From the NCBI GenBank assembly GCA_017849395.1, contig JAFIHO010000235.1, forward strand, positions 1-22,094: 22,094 bases of DNA, read 5' to 3'. Below the pieces are notes generated by a model. That model did not search any database and was not told where the DNA came from. It worked only from the letters and a program-made list of their open reading frames with translations. A program made the position numbers and the translations under genes. Every line of letters begins with the position of its first letter. Position 1 is the stretch's first letter. This document shows, one piece after another, positions 6,768 to 15,090 of the stretch. Source of the stretch: Hyphomicrobiales bacterium. Its GTDB lineage: Bacteria > Pseudomonadota > Alphaproteobacteria > Micropepsales > Micropepsaceae.

Positions 6768-9700
6768 GTGGAACGGCTCGATTACATTGCAAAGACCGAG
6801 GGCCGCCTGACCCTGTCGGGCACGCCGCCTGGCTATGACGCCTTCATCGCGGCAGAAGCTGCGCGGCGGCGGAACGGGCCGGTGCTGTTCGTGGTACTGG
6901 ACGATGTACAGGCCGATGCGGCGGCGCAGGCGGTTCGCTTCTTCGCGCCGGGGATGACGGTGCTGCCATTCCCGGCTTGGGACTGCCTTCCTTATGACAG
7001 GGTATCGCCCAAGTCGGATATCGAAAGCCGCCGTCTTGCTACGCTTGCGGTACTGGCGCGCGATGCGTCCAAGCCGGCAGTGATTGTCACCACCATCAAT
7101 GCGCTGCTCCAGCGCGTGCCGCCAAAGGATGCGGTGGCGGGCGCCAGCTTCTTTGCCAGGAATGGCGCGGAGGTGGACCGCGAGGCGCTGGTCGCGTTCC
7201 TGTCGGGCAACGGTTATGTGCGGGTGGGAACGGTGCGCGAGCCGGGCGATTTCGCGCTGCGTGGCGGCATTGTCGATCTGTGGCCACCCGGCGAGGCGCA
7301 GCCGCTGCGGCTGGATTTCTTCGGCAGCACGCTGGACGCGATCCGCCGCGTCGATGCCGAGACGCAATTGTCCGAAGGCAGCGTGGAGCAGATTGAATTG
7401 CTGCCTGCCAGCGAAGTGCCGCTGAATGTCGAAGCGATCAGCCGGTTCCGTTCCGGCTATGTCGCTTCGTTCGGACCCGCGGGCGACGATCCGCTGTATG
7501 AAAGCGTCAGTGCGGGTCGCAAGGCGCAGGGCATGGAACATTGGCTGCCGCTGTTTTATCCCCGGCTGGACACGCTGTTCGATTATCTGCCGCGAGCCCT
7601 TGTGCTGCTGGGCCATCAGACGGAAGAAGCAAAGACGGCACGGCTGGAACTGATTGCCGACTATTACGATACCCGCGAACAGTTTCGCCGGACGCCGCCG
7701 GAAGAGCAGGCAGTGAAGGCGCCGCCCTACAAGCCGCTGAAGCCGGAAACGCTTTATCTGGCCGACGCGGAATGGAAAGCGGCGCTGGGCAGGCATCTGG
7801 TGCGCGACCTGTCGCCGTTTCAGGCACCGGAGTCGAAAACCAGCCTCGATGCGGGCGGAAGGCAGGGCCGGGATTTCGCCCCGGAGCGGGCAGGCGGAAA
7901 TCTGAATGTGTTCCAGGCCGCCGCCGATCATCTGAAAACATTGCAGGTCGCGAAAAAACGCGTGCTGGTGGCAAGCTGGACGGAAGGTTCTGCCGAGCGC
8001 ATGGGCGGCGTGCTGTCCGACCACGGTTTGCCGGTCATCCGCAAGATCGCGGACTGGCCGGAGGCGCGCAAACTGCATGATAGTGCCGTTGCGCTGGCGG
8101 TGTTGGGCATCGAACGCGGCTTCGAAGCGCCCGATTTTGCGGTGCTGAGCGAGCAGGATGTGCTGGGCGACCGCATGGTGCGGGCGCAGAGCCGCGCACG
8201 CCGGGCGCAGAATTTCCTGACGGAAGCGTCGGCTCTGACGCCGGGCGATCTGGTGACGCATATCGAACATGGCGTCGGCCGCTATCTGGGGCTGAAGGCG
8301 ATCGACGCGCTGGGCGCGCCGCATGATTGCCTGGAATTGCAATATGACGGCGGCAAGCTGTTCCTGCCGGTCGAAAATATCGAACTTCTGACGCGCTATG
8401 GCAGCGATGAGGGCGCGTCGCTGGACCGGCTGGGCGGTGCGGGCTGGCAGCAGCGCAAGGCGAAGATGAAGGAGCGGGTGCGCGCCATCGCTGCCGAGTT
8501 GATCCGCATCGCGGCCGCGCGTTCGCTGAAGTCGCTACCGCCGGTCGAGCCGCCGCACGGGCTGTATGATGAGTTCGCAGCGCGCTTTCCCTATCAGGAG
8601 ACGGAAGACCAGGAGAAGGCCATCGCCGATACCATCGCCGACCTGTCGGCAGGGCGCCCGATGGACCGGCTGGTGTGCGGCGATGTCGGCTTCGGCAAGA
8701 CAGAGGTGGCGATGCGCGCCGCCTTTGTTGCCGCCATGGCGGGAGAGCAGGTGGCGGTGGTGGTGCCGACCACGCTGCTGGCGCGGCAGCATTATCGCGG
8801 TTTCGCGGAACGGTTCTCGGGCTTTCCGCTGAAGGTGCGGCAATTGTCGCGCTTCGTGGATGCGAAGGAAGCTGCGGCCACCAAGGTGGCATTGGCAGAC
8901 GGGACGGTGGATATCGTGGTCGGCACCCACGCACTACTTGCGGAAAGCATCAGCTTCAAGCGGCTGGGCCTGGTCATCGTCGACGAGGAGCAGCATTTTG
9001 GCGTGGTGCACAAGGAACGGCTGAAGAATCTGAAGGCCGATGTACATGTGCTCACCCTGACCGCGACGCCCATTCCGCGCACCCTGCAATTGGCGCTGTC
9101 GGGGGTGCGTGATCTGTCGCTCATCACCACACCACCGATCGACCGGCTGGCTGTGCGGACTTATGTGACGCCGTTCGACCCGCTTGTGGTGCGCGAGGCG
9201 CTGTTGCGCGAGCATTATCGCGGTGGGCAGAGCTTCTTTGTGAGCCCCCGCATCTCCGATCTGCGGGAGGCGGAGACGTTCCTGAAAGAGGTTGTGCCGG
9301 AGGTGAAGTCTGCCGTCGCGCATGGCCAGATGTCGGCCACCGTGCTGGAAGAGGTGATGACAGCCTTCTATGAGCGCAAGGTGGATGTGCTGATCTCCAC
9401 CAACATTGTCGAAAGCGGGTTGGACATTCCCACCGCCAATACGTTGATCGTGCAGCGGGCCGAAATGTTCGGCCTGTCGCAACTGTATCAGTTGCGCGGG
9501 CGTATCGGCCGCTCCAAGCAGCGCGCCTATGCCTATCTGACCACGCCACCGGATCGCAAATTGACTGAAACCGCGACGCGGCGGCTGGAGGTGCTTCAGT
9601 CGCTGGATACGCTAGGCGCGGGTTTCTCGGTGGCCAGCCACGACATGGACATTCGCGGCGCGGGCAACCTGCTAGGCGAGGAACAGCACGGCCATGTGCG

Positions 9701-10259
9701 CGAGGTCGGTATCGAGCTGTACCAGGAAATGCTGGAGGAGGCGGTGTCGGGCCTGAAGGAAGGCGGCGACGGCGCGAGCGTGGAAGACCAGTGGTCGCCC
9801 ACGATCAACCTGGGCGCATCGGTTTTGATCCCGGAAGGTTACGTCGCGGACCTTAATGTGCGCATGTCGCTGTACCGCCGGCTGGCTTCCATCGAGACGC
9901 GCGAGGATATCGACCGGTTCGCCGCGGAATTGATCGACCGTTTCGGCCCGTTGCCGGAAGAAGTGGGTCATCTGTTCGAGATCGTGACGATCAAGCAACT
10001 GGCCAAGACGGCGGGCGTCGAAAAGATCGATGCCGGGCCCAAGGGCGGCACCATTGCGTTCCGCGGCAATGCCTTCGCCAATCCCATCGCGTTGGTGAAG
10101 TTGATCAACGAGCATAGCGGCACGATGAAGGTGCGGCCCGATCAGAAGATTGTGGTGACCCGGAACTGGCCGACGCCGGACGACCGGCTGAAGGGCGTGA
10201 AGGCGCTGCTGGGCCAGCTGGCGAAGCTGGCTACGGCCAAACCCGCCGGGGTGCGGTGA
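6768..10259 (+). CDS. mfd: Transcription-repair coupling factor Mfd
   Basis: ATP-dependent DNA translocase that removes RNA polymerase stalled at lesions and recruits UvrA. It is 1163 residues, close to the E. coli length (1148). The N-terminal UvrB-homology part includes GYDAFIAAEAARR and LPFPAWDCLPYDRVSP. The CarD-like polymerase-interaction domain begins near residue 489 (LTPGDLVTHIEHGVGRYLG). The translocase has Walker A GDVGFGKTEVA (about 637), the DEEQ box (about 737), TATPIPRTLQL and QLRGRIGRSKQRAYAYL. The C-terminal TRCF domain is complete. The start is GTG, directly after the sdhE TAA with no gap, so translation is probably coupled. The next gene overlaps its stop by three bases (GTGA). 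Confidence 0.97.
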   Translation: MERLDYIAKTEGRLTLSGTPPGYDAFIAAEAARRRNGPVLFVVLDDVQADAAAQAVRFFAPGMTVLPFPAWDCLPYDRVSPKSDIESRRLATLAVLARDASKPAVIVTTINALLQRVPPKDAVAGASFFARNGAEVDREALVAFLSGNGYVRVGTVREPGDFALRGGIVDLWPPGEAQPLRLDFFGSTLDAIRRVDAETQLSEGSVEQIELLPASEVPLNVEAISRFRSGYVASFGPAGDDPLYESVSAGRKAQGMEHWLPLFYPRLDTLFDYLPRALVLLGHQTEEAKTARLELIADYYDTREQFRRTPPEEQAVKAPPYKPLKPETLYLADAEWKAALGRHLVRDLSPFQAPESKTSLDAGGRQGRDFAPERAGGNLNVFQAAADHLKTLQVAKKRVLVASWTEGSAERMGGVLSDHGLPVIRKIADWPEARKLHDSAVALAVLGIERGFEAPDFAVLSEQDVLGDRMVRAQSRARRAQNFLTEASALTPGDLVTHIEHGVGRYLGLKAIDALGAPHDCLELQYDGGKLFLPVENIELLTRYGSDEGASLDRLGGAGWQQRKAKMKERVRAIAAELIRIAAARSLKSLPPVEPPHGLYDEFAARFPYQETEDQEKAIADTIADLSAGRPMDRLVCGDVGFGKTEVAMRAAFVAAMAGEQVAVVVPTTLLARQHYRGFAERFSGFPLKVRQLSRFVDAKEAAATKVALADGTVDIVVGTHALLAESISFKRLGLVIVDEEQHFGVVHKERLKNLKADVHVLTLTATPIPRTLQLALSGVRDLSLITTPPIDRLAVRTYVTPFDPLVVREALLREHYRGGQSFFVSPRISDLREAETFLKEVVPEVKSAVAHGQMSATVLEEVMTAFYERKVDVLISTNIVESGLDIPTANTLIVQRAEMFGLSQLYQLRGRIGRSKQRAYAYLTTPPDRKLTETATRRLEVLQSLDTLGAGFSVASHDMDIRGAGNLLGEEQHGHVREVGIELYQEMLEEAVSGLKEGGDGASVEDQWSPTINLGASVLIPEGYVADLNVRMSLYRRLASIETREDIDRFAAELIDRFGPLPEEVGHLFEIVTIKQLAKTAGVEKIDAGPKGGTIAFRGNAFANPIALVKLINEHSGTMKVRPDQKIVVTRNWPTPDDRLKGVKALLGQLAKLATAKPAGVR

Positions 10260-10570
10260 GTGGCAAACCCTATGCAGCGGAGAAGGGCGGCGTGCGCCTT
10301 GCTGTCAGGGTCACGCCGCGCGCGGCGCGCAATGGGGTAGACGGCATGGCGGCGGATGCGGAGGGACGGCCCGTGCTGAAGCTGCGTCTCGCCGCGCCGC
10401 CGGTCGACGGTGCGGCGAATGACGCGCTGATCGATTTCCTGGCTGACGTGCTTCAGATGCGCAAGCGCGACATCGAAATCCGCTCCGGCGAAACCGGGCG
10501 GCTCAAAATCCTGCATCTTTCAGGCGATACGGCGGCGATACTCGCGCGATGTGCAGCGTTGCTGGATTGA
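10256..10570 (+). CDS. DUF167 (YggU) family protein
   Basis: Small cytoplasmic protein of 104 residues with the DUF167 core: RLAVRVTPRAARNGVDG near residues 14-30, LKLRLAAPPVDGAANDALIDFLA in the middle, and IEIRSGETGRLKILHLSG near the end. The molecular function of the family is not established. The start is a GTG whose last two bases begin the mfd TGA (GTGA), making it the third gene of the sdhE-mfd unit. The 3' end lies 10 bases from the convergent VOC gene, with no obvious terminator between them. Confidence 0.88.
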   Translation: MSGKPYAAEKGGVRLAVRVTPRAARNGVDGMAADAEGRPVLKLRLAAPPVDGAANDALIDFLADVLQMRKRDIEIRSGETGRLKILHLSGDTAAILARCAALLD

Positions 10571-10580
10571 AACGCGTGAC

Positions 10581-10967
10581 CTATTTCGCGTCGCGGTCGC
10601 TTTGATGGAGGCCGATGATGTTCTTCTCTGTGTCGATCAGATAGGCCTGCCAACCTATGCCGGGGATCGCCATTTTAGGCATGGCGACGGTCGCGCCTGC
10701 ATGGATCGCCTTTTTCAGATAGGCGATGATGTCCGGAACGCCCAGCGTGATGACAAAGGCGTTTGGCGCCTGGCCGGGCTGGCATGCGCCAGGACGCCCC
10801 AGAAGGCCGCCCTTGATCGCGCCGGGCTCGCCCGTGTCTATCAGCCAATACTCCATTGCCGGACTGCCCTCGTAGCGGGTGAAGGACCAGCCGAATACCT
10901 CGCCATAGAATTTGCGCGCGCGGGCAAGGTCGTCAGCATGAATTTCAAAGTGAATGGGCGCGGGCAT
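10581..10967 (-). CDS. VOC (glyoxalase/bleomycin resistance) family protein
   Basis: Single-domain vicinal-oxygen-chelate protein of 128 residues. It opens with PIHFEIHADDLARARKFYGEVFGW (4-27), the standard first beta-alpha unit, and ends with GWQAYLIDTEKNIIGLHQSD, the matching second half where the usual metal-ligand acidic residue would be. Members of this subgroup are often annotated as lactoylglutathione-lyase-like, but nothing here fixes the substrate. A GGAG lies about 9 bases upstream of the ATG. It is last in a minus-strand set behind the membrane aspartic protease, 39 bases downstream of that gene's stop. Confidence 0.85.
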   Translation of the reverse strand: MPAPIHFEIHADDLARARKFYGEVFGWSFTRYEGSPAMEYWLIDTGEPGAIKGGLLGRPGACQPGQAPNAFVITLGVPDIIAYLKKAIHAGATVAMPKMAIPGIGWQAYLIDTEKNIIGLHQSDRDAK

Positions 10968-11006
10968 GGGGATTGGTTCTCCAGTCTTTCGCAGTTCGGC
11001 GGAGGC

Positions 11007-11741
11007 TTACCATCGCAGCTTAAGCTGGTGGCCGCCCATTTCGAAGGATTTGAGGCGGCGCAGAAAGGCCATGCCCAGCAGCGAACTGCTCATCGGGGCC
11101 TGGTTGACCGAAACCGTGACTTTCGAAAAAGAGATGTCACCCACCGACAGGGTTGCCACGGTGGTGGTTGCGCCCCGTCCGATGCCATTGGCGCTTTCGA
11201 AAATCTGGTGAAAGCCAAGGCCGGAGATGTCTATGCCGGCGCGTTTTGCGTCCCCGGGCGCGAGAACGATGTCGCTGGCCCCTGTATCGATCAGGAAGCG
11301 CACCCGCACGCCGTTCACCTCGCCATAGACCATATAATGGCCGCCTTCGCTTTCGGAAATTATCATCTCGCGTGAGCCGGTGCGGATCGCGTGGCCTGGG
11401 ATCACTGCCGAGCGCAGACGCTGGCCCACGGCGATGAAAGTGTCCTGATAGACGAAGCCGATCAGAATCGCGCCGCCGACGGCCAGCCACAACAGGATAT
11501 TGCGCACCGTCTGTTTCATGTTCATCTGCCGTACCGCCAGCAGGCTGCTGGATAGCAGCACCAGAAAGCCGATGAGATAGACAGTGTCGAAATCGGCCAG
11601 AGGCGAGGTGGCGGACGGGAAGAAATAATTCAATCCCACCAGCGTCAGGCCCAGCAGAACCATGGCCGAAAGCCACAGGACAAGACCCAGACGCGGAGCT
11701 TTGCGAGGCTCCGGCGGCGCGCCCCATGGCCCCTGCGTCAT
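11007..11741 (-). CDS. Membrane-anchored retropepsin-like aspartic protease (TIGR02281-like)
   Basis: A 244-residue protein with three hydrophobic segments (about 18-41, 54-71 and 82-99). A C-terminal retropepsin-like domain follows, with the catalytic motif FLIDTGASDIVL (149-160, Asp152) and the closing LLGMAFLRRL (221-230). An odd number of membrane spans would place either the N-terminus or the protease domain outside; the family is usually predicted to act in the periplasm. Alphaproteobacterial members are annotated as clan AA aspartic protease, TIGR02281 family, with no well-known substrate. The ATG at 11741 overlaps the stop of the acyl-CoA dehydrogenase by four bases (ATGA). A longer frame upstream is only the dehydrogenase's shadow, so this start is preferred. 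Confidence 0.85.
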   Translation of the reverse strand: MTQGPWGAPPEPRKAPRLGLVLWLSAMVLLGLTLVGLNYFFPSATSPLADFDTVYLIGFLVLLSSSLLAVRQMNMKQTVRNILLWLAVGGAILIGFVYQDTFIAVGQRLRSAVIPGHAIRTGSREMIISESEGGHYMVYGEVNGVRVRFLIDTGASDIVLAPGDAKRAGIDISGLGFHQIFESANGIGRGATTTVATLSVGDISFSKVTVSVNQAPMSSSLLGMAFLRRLKSFEMGGHQLKLRW

Positions 11742-13540
11742 TCGAATTCCATGATCGTGTCGCTGCCCGCCTGCATCCGCTCCAGCAGGAGCGAGACTTC
11801 GGGCATCATGCGTTCCATCCAATAGCGGGCGCTGATCAGCTTCCCCTTGTGGAGCGGATCGTCCTTGCCCAGCGACACCTTCGCCATCCTGGCCCACATC
11901 CAACCCAGCATCGCGATGCCCATCAACCGCAGATAGTCCACGGCCGCCGCGCCCGCGTGATTGGGCTTCGACAGGCCGTTCTGCGCCAGCCACATGGTCG
12001 CGGCCTGCAAGGTTTCGACGCCGCGCTTCAGCCCCTTCACGAACGGGGCAAGCGCTTCGTCTTTTTCATTCTCCGCGATCCAGCCGGTCAGTGCGGCGAA
12101 CAGCGCCATGGGGGCCACGCCGCCCTTGCGGCCCAGCTTGCGGCCCACCAGGTCCATCGCCTGCACGCCATTGGCGCCTTCATAGATCATGTTGATGCGT
12201 GCATCGCGCACGAACTGTTCGACGCCATTGTCCTGGATATATCCATGGCCGCCATAGCATTGCATGGCGAGGTTCGCCGCCTCGAAGCCCATATCGGTGC
12301 AGAAGGCTTTCAGCACCGGCGTCATCAGGTCGAACAGCAGGCCCGCTATTTCCGCCTCCGGGCGCTTCGACAGGGAAATGCTGTGGTTCAGTGCGCTCCA
12401 GGCCGCCAGGGCCCGCGCGCCGTCCGCGAAAGCGCGCGCGTGCAGCAACATGCGCTTGACATCAGGATGCACGATCTCCAGATCGGCAGGCTTGTCGGGT
12501 TCTTTCGGGCCGGTGAGGGCGCGGCCCACCCGACGCTCATGCGCATAGGCGAGGCCGTTCTGCACCGCGATCTCCGCCAATGCGATGCCCTGCATGCCTA
12601 CGCCCAGCCGGGCGCCATTCATCATGCCGAACATGCCCGCCATGCCAGCGGAGGAGGAGCGCTTCTCGCCGGGCTTCAGCGGTTCGGGCTTCGGCCCCAG
12701 CCGCCACGCTACCGCATCGTCAAAATTCAACACACAGGTCGCCTGACCCTTGATGCCCATCTTGTGCTCGATGCCGCCGGTGTTGACGCCATTCTTCGCG
12801 CCCATCGTGCCGTCTTCCTTCACCAGGAATTTCGGCACCATGAAAAAATTCACCGTGGAAAGGTCGTCGTGAATCTGCCCCTTCTCGTCCGGTATCTTGG
12901 CGATCACCAGATGGATGATGTTGTCCGTCAGATCCTGATCGCCGCCTGAGATGAAAATCTTGGTGCCGTTCATGCGATAGGTGCCGTCCGGCTGTTCGAC
13001 CGCGCGGGTCTTCATCAGGCGCAGATCGGTGCCCGCGCCGGATTCAGTCAGGCACATGGTGCCCGCCCATTCGCCTGAAACCATTTTGGGCACGATGGAC
13101 TGTTTCATCCAGTCCGGCGCGGTGGCCAGCAGCGCGCCATAGGCGCCTGCTGTCAGCATGGGATACATGGCGAGCGACTGATTGGAGCTCATCCCCATCT
13201 CGGCAATCGCCATGGTGACGAGCAGCGGCATGTTCGAGCCGCCCGCGGATTCCGGCGCCCCCAGTCCACCCCATCCCGCATCGCAATATGCCTTGTAGGC
13301 GTCCTTGAAACCCTTCGGGGTTGAGACCACGCCATTCTCGAAATGACAGCCTTCAGCGTCACCCGGCTGGTTCAGGGGATGAAAAACCTCCTCGCAGAAT
13401 TTGCCCGCATTGCCCAGAATATCGTCGGTCAGGTCGGACGAAAGATCGGCGAATTGCGGCAAGTCGCGGTGTTTTTCGATTTCCAGAAGCTCGTTGAACA
13501 GGAAGCGGTAATCCTCGACCGGCGCGCGATAGATCGGCAT
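11738..13540 (-). CDS. Acyl-CoA dehydrogenase, large DmdC-like subgroup
   Basis: FAD-dependent acyl-CoA dehydrogenase of 600 residues, the size of the long subgroup that includes 3-methylmercaptopropionyl-CoA dehydrogenase (DmdC), not the ~380-residue classic type. It shows the N-terminal helices (YRFLFNELLEIEKH), the FAD/substrate loop MCLTESGAGTDL, the beta-domain FISGGDQDLTDNIIHLV, and the catalytic glutamate region MIYEGANGVQAMDLVGRKL, where the Glu after Tyr is the expected base. The C-terminal extra domain runs to the end. The start MPIYRAPVEDYRFL is typical, with an AGGA-like ribosome site just upstream. It diverges from PPK2 across 59 bases. The substrate cannot be told from sequence; DmdC activity itself is not implied. 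Confidence 0.92.
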   Translation of the reverse strand: MPIYRAPVEDYRFLFNELLEIEKHRDLPQFADLSSDLTDDILGNAGKFCEEVFHPLNQPGDAEGCHFENGVVSTPKGFKDAYKAYCDAGWGGLGAPESAGGSNMPLLVTMAIAEMGMSSNQSLAMYPMLTAGAYGALLATAPDWMKQSIVPKMVSGEWAGTMCLTESGAGTDLRLMKTRAVEQPDGTYRMNGTKIFISGGDQDLTDNIIHLVIAKIPDEKGQIHDDLSTVNFFMVPKFLVKEDGTMGAKNGVNTGGIEHKMGIKGQATCVLNFDDAVAWRLGPKPEPLKPGEKRSSSAGMAGMFGMMNGARLGVGMQGIALAEIAVQNGLAYAHERRVGRALTGPKEPDKPADLEIVHPDVKRMLLHARAFADGARALAAWSALNHSISLSKRPEAEIAGLLFDLMTPVLKAFCTDMGFEAANLAMQCYGGHGYIQDNGVEQFVRDARINMIYEGANGVQAMDLVGRKLGRKGGVAPMALFAALTGWIAENEKDEALAPFVKGLKRGVETLQAATMWLAQNGLSKPNHAGAAAVDYLRLMGIAMLGWMWARMAKVSLGKDDPLHKGKLISARYWMERMMPEVSLLLERMQAGSDTIMEFE

Positions 13541-13599
13541 GTTGAAGTCCTGCTGCTGATGGCGCAGTCTTTTACGCTGGAACAAGCTGCGGTGTCGAT

Positions 13600-14373
13600 A
13601 TGACCGGAAAAGAGGAGCGCGCCCAAAAGCGGGAAGGCGACTATCATCATGCACTGCGGAAATTGCAGGTCGAGCTGGTCAAGCTGCAGCGCCACCTGAT
13701 CCGGCGCGGCGAGCGGGTCTTGCTGATCGTCGAAGGGCGCGACGCAGCGGGCAAGGACGGCACGATCAAGCGGCTTACCGAGCATATGTCGCCGCGTGAT
13801 ACACGCGTCCATGCGCCGGGAAAGCCATCTGACGTGCAGTTGAGCCAATGGTATTTCCAGCGCTTCGTTCCGTTCCTGCCTGCGGGCGGCGAGTTCGTGA
13901 TCTTCAACCGCTCCTGGTACAACCGCGCGGGGGTGGAACGGGTCATGGGCTTTTGCACGGAGACGCAGGTCGAAGCCTTCTTCCATTCCGTTTGTCCATT
14001 CGAGTCGATGCTGATGCGCGATGGTCTTTACCTGCGCAAATATTATCTCGACATCTCGCGGCGCGAGCAGGCCAATCGCCTGGCGGAGCGGTCGCGGGAC
14101 CCGCTGAAGCAATGGAAAATCTCGCCCGTGGACGAGGCGGCGCAGGACAAGTGGAAAGATTATTCCAAAGCCCGCAACGAGATGTTCCGGCGCACCAGTC
14201 ATGCCGATGCGGCCTGGCATGTCGTGCGCTCGGATGACAAGAAGATCGCGCGTCTGGAATTGATGCGCGATCTGCTGGATGGTTTTTCCTATCCGGGTAA
14301 AAAAGCAAAATTAACGGCAGCGTCCCGCTCTGTTGTGGCGCCCTGGAGCCGCGACCTGCGCCTGTCGCCATAA
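13600..14373 (+). CDS. ppk2: Polyphosphate kinase 2 (PPK2 family)
   Basis: Cytoplasmic enzyme that transfers phosphate between polyphosphate and nucleoside phosphates. The 257-residue single-domain protein has the PPK2 Walker A EGRDAAGKDGTIKR (45-58), MSPRDTRV with the substrate-contacting arginines, QWYFQRFVPFLP, and the Walker B segment FVIFNRSWYNRAGVERVMGF (99-118). It has Asn103 where many class I enzymes have Asp. The lid region carries YYLDISRREQANRL and RDPLKQWKISPVDE. About 20 residues after the core are low in similarity. Whether it prefers ADP, GDP or AMP cannot be read from sequence. No strong ribosome site precedes the ATG. A hairpin terminator follows the stop by ten bases. Confidence 0.93.
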   Translation: MTGKEERAQKREGDYHHALRKLQVELVKLQRHLIRRGERVLLIVEGRDAAGKDGTIKRLTEHMSPRDTRVHAPGKPSDVQLSQWYFQRFVPFLPAGGEFVIFNRSWYNRAGVERVMGFCTETQVEAFFHSVCPFESMLMRDGLYLRKYYLDISRREQANRLAERSRDPLKQWKISPVDEAAQDKWKDYSKARNEMFRRTSHADAAWHVVRSDDKKIARLELMRDLLDGFSYPGKKAKLTAASRSVVAPWSRDLRLSP

Positions 14374-14404
14374 AAAAGGCCGGGCCGAGGTGCTCGGCCG
14401 TTTT
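14372..14404. terminator. Intrinsic terminator of ppk2, possibly bidirectional
   Basis: GGCCGAG (14383-14389) and CTCGGCC (14393-14399) form a 7-bp perfect stem with a GTG loop, followed on the plus strand by G and TTTT (14401-14404). On the minus strand a run of six T (14377-14372) lies a few bases past the stem, so it may also end transcription coming from the right. Confidence 0.8.
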
Positions 14405-14419
14405 CAAGAACCTGCGCAG

Positions 14420-14917
14420 TTATTGAACGGAGCCCCCGGCCGTTCTGGTTTCCCATGCCCGCGCCGTTAATGGCGTTGTCCATCGCAGCAGATTCTTTGA
14501 CGCCTGGGACGGAGATAACAGGCCGTGATCGGCCAGTATCGCGCCATTGGACCGGCCCGATGAATACGCGACCACTTGCCGTAATGCGGCCACGCTAACC
14601 AGGTCCGCGATGTCTTTGTAAGATCGGTCTGTGGTTGATCAGGACCACCAGCCTGGCGGTTCGCCTGGGGCGCAAAGCGTGCCAGCCAGCGCCAGGATCC
14701 CCAAGGCCTCCAGCGAGGCTGCGGGCCAGTCTGTGAACCAGAAACCGAAACTCGGCGCGCAAACCAGGGCTGCAACGGGTGGCACCAGGGCCAGAAACAG
14801 AATATCCGGCCAGGATAGTGGCAGGCTTCGAGGCTTCATGTGCAAGGGCACCAAGGGCAGCGTTTCTTCATGCGCCGGGCCGGGCTGAAATACCGTTAAT
14901 GCAGGCCCTTCGAACAA
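14420..14917 (-). pseudogene. Possible decayed small membrane-protein gene, one in-frame TGA
   Basis: I do not recognise this frame. From a TTG at 14917 (or an ATG at 14839) it encodes a protein with two hydrophobic stretches (DILFLALVPPVAALVCAPSF, then ASLEALGILALAGTLC). It reaches a TGA at 14641-14639, then stays open in the same frame for 72 more codons to a TAA at 14422-14420, just before the ppk2 terminator. The downstream part reads as plausible protein (YKDIADLVSVAALRQVV, ILADHGLLSPSQASKNLL). Third-position G+C in those 72 codons is only about two thirds by my count, lower than the real genes nearby appear. It could be a gene killed by a TGG-to-TGA type change, two small genes, or chance. 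Confidence 0.3.
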
Positions 14918-14926
14918 CCCAATGAT

Positions 14927-14959
14927 TGCCTACAGTCATAGTTTTCTGTGCCTACCTGT
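14927..14959. repeat. Direct repeat upstream of the sigma-54 promoter (possible activator sites)
   Basis: TGCCTACAGT (14927-14936) recurs as TGCCTACCTGT (14949-14959), with starts 22 bp apart, two turns of the helix. It lies about 105-135 bases upstream of the predicted start of transcription at about 15063, where enhancer-binding activators of sigma-54 usually bind. The repeat is seen; the role is inferred. Confidence 0.35.
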
Positions 14960-14986
14960 AAGATAAATTTACATATTAAATATATC

Positions 14987-15026
14987 CCTCAAGAAGGTTC
15001 TCTCTAACCCTTTGAAAGTCTTGAGG
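14987..15026. repeat. Inverted repeat between direct repeat and promoter
   Basis: CCTCAAGA (14987-14994) and TCTTGAGG (15019-15026) are perfect 8-bp reverse complements separated by 24 bases. It ends 10 bases before the -24 element and lies in a strikingly AT-rich stretch (14935-15025). It could be an operator or a bent-DNA site. Confidence 0.4.
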
Positions 15027-15035
15027 TAAGCCAAC

Positions 15036-15052
15036 CTGGCCCGGAAGTTGCT
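15036..15052 (+). promoter_or_regulatory. Sigma-54 (RpoN) -24/-12 promoter of the PEP-CTERM gene
   Basis: CTGGCCCGGAAGTTGCT matches the RpoN consensus YTGGCACGRNNNTTGCW at every defined position but one (C for A). The diagnostic GG (15038-15039) and GC (15050-15051) are exactly 10 bases apart. The predicted start, about 15063, leaves a leader of roughly 28 bases that holds a good ribosome site (AGGGG, about 15080). PEP-CTERM genes in other bacteria are known to be under RpoN with the PrsK/PrsR two-component system. Confidence 0.72.
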
Positions 15053-15090
15053 TTCCCATTCCATGCTGTGTTTCTCAAAAGGGGTAGGTA

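Noticed and set aside
6441..8342. A 633-codon open frame on the minus strand across sdhE and the first part of mfd.
   Set aside because: It is antisense to two clear genes, is rich in Arg, Gln and His with no domain, and is the usual shadow of GC-rich coding DNA.
13897..13959. Asn instead of Asp in the Walker B region of PPK2 (FNRSWYNR).
   Set aside because: I recall the Asn form in other PPK2 enzymes, so it is probably a normal variant and not a loss of activity.
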